From Chloranthus sessilifolius (Eukaryota > Streptophyta > Magnoliopsida > Chloranthales > Chloranthaceae), in the NCBI GenBank assembly GCA_021018995.1, contig CM037590.1:69163597-69227596 (forward strand): a stretch of 64,000 nucleotides of DNA. The letters run 5' to 3'. The position numbers and the translations under genes were made by a program. Position 1 is the first letter of the stretch. Every line of letters begins with the position of its first letter. Positions 63,163-64,000 of the stretch are shown one piece after another. The notes beneath the pieces were generated by a model. That model did no database searches, had not been told where the DNA came from, and saw only the letters and a list, made by a program, of their open reading frames with translations.

Positions 63163-64000
63163 TGCCGTTAGGATCATACTCTGGATGATCCCGGATCGGT
63201 CACACGTGTCCGCGCATATAGCGGAAGCTAGGTGGAACACATCCGAGCGTGATGCGTCAACCAATTTCTATGATAAATACACATCAACAATATTTAAATG
63301 TAAAGAAAACATACACATTCCCAAAAGGAATCAAGAAGAAGCATCGGTGATGGGACATCACCCAAACAATGGTTCGATAGTGGTTCCGAAATGGAATGTG
63401 GACTAACATAAAATAAGTAAATGTAGAACTATATATGTTTATACAAAGGTGGCCACCAGGCACACAGTAATCCAAAAGATCAAAAGTACAAAATGTCGGG
63501 CATCAATACCCAGGCTACGGATAAAACTCGTCACTTTGGGCGTCAATCTCCTCGTCCTCTGCCTCGGCCTCGGGATCCGGCTGATAATCCGGGTCACTCT
63601 CGGTGCCGGGCACTGCAGCCTCTGAACCTAAAAGATTTCAGAAGCAGGGTGAGCTACATCATAGCTCAATAGAAGAAAAACCAGCTAAAGGAATTGAATA
63701 TGCGATCATGCTATCTCATATCGTAAGACAAATCCAGATCATGTACTCAAAGCAAATCGCTTAAAAGTCGGAAACCTTATGCAAGATGTCGATGTTATGC
63801 GGATATATTATCGAATACTTAAAGTGTGTCTATTTAACTTAAGAAACTCCGTGGATCAGATAGCACGGAGTAAGCAGAATGTCCGATAGGAAACCCCAAC
63901 CAAATCGGCGTCCACATGAACAATTTTGAAAGTGCAACAATGCCTCATCTATGGAGCGCTATTGTGCCGAGGATTTGAAAGCAGATGCACAAGTGTGCCA
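63163..64000 (-). mobile_element. chromovirus 3' LTR, unit 3 (partial)
   Basis: Begins at TGCCGTTAGG as in units 1 and 2 and runs off the window. Confidence 0.65.

Larger units (their letters stand above)
58741..64000. repeat. tandem unit 3 (truncated by the window end)
   Basis: Collinear with units 1 and 2 from MITE tail to inside the chromovirus LTR. The array may continue beyond the window. Confidence 0.95.

Noticed and set aside
33422-64000. Array formed by LTR-LTR recombination of a retrotransposon
   Set aside because: Unit edges lie in a MITE and upstream of the protease, not at an LTR, and the unit contains a host-type gene with introns.
33422-64000. Cytosine deamination or true mutational decay as the cause of unit differences
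   Set aside because: Most differences are small indels at CNG sites, not C-to-T transitions. Kept only as the alternative to sequence error.

Overview
This window is nuclear DNA of a flowering plant. It holds a plant heterotrimeric G-protein beta subunit gene with GT-AG introns, plant-type LINEs of the L1 and RTE clades, MITEs, a Copia-type solo LTR and a Ty3/gypsy chromovirus. Very long repeat-filled introns point to a large genome. The G-beta protein mixes dicot-like and monocot-like residues, which would fit an early-diverging angiosperm such as a magnoliid. That placement is a weak inference.

Layout. 1-1250: tail of a MITE, then the last exon of an unrecognised gene with a very acidic C-terminus (762-1053). 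1250-4440: spacer with one MITE and a GA microsatellite. 4445-30988 (+): a complete, intact AGB1-type gene of six exons. The exon lengths sum to 1134 nt (377 codons plus stop), and the gene spans 26.5 kb because introns 2, 3 and 5 are 6.8, 14.9 and 3.4 kb. These introns hold L1 and RTE LINE fragments on both strands, long-TIR MITEs, a MITE nested in an LTR-like direct repeat, a MITE with a 10-bp target duplication and several microsatellites. 31-33.4 kb: gene-free spacer with a Tourist-like MITE (TTA duplication) and a MITE whose right part is the start of the array.

33422-64000: a direct tandem array of two full units and one partial unit of 12.57 kb, 12.75 kb and more than 5.26 kb, starting at 33422, 45990 and 58741. 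Each unit carries, from left to right: (i) the right end of a MITE; (ii) an intron-containing dUTPase gene on the minus strand; (iii) a solo Copia-like LTR on the plus strand (GACTG duplication clear in units 1 and 2); (iv) a 5'-truncated Tekay/Del-like chromovirus on the minus strand. The chromovirus consists of a 3' LTR of about 2.4 kb studded with a TGATCGATCA palindrome, an extra ORF resembling the 'putative plant transposon protein' family, a second palindrome cluster, and a pol with chromodomain-like tail, integrase, RNase H, reverse transcriptase and protease. No gag or 5' LTR is present. The third unit runs off the window inside the LTR.

The array therefore looks like a recent segmental triplication of a dUTPase locus, with breakpoints inside a MITE and just upstream of the chromovirus protease, and not like LTR-LTR recombination. 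Many small differences between the units fall at CAG, CTG and CCG sites. This suggests base-calling or consensus error at methylated cytosines, so the frameshifts in the array ORFs should be treated with caution.
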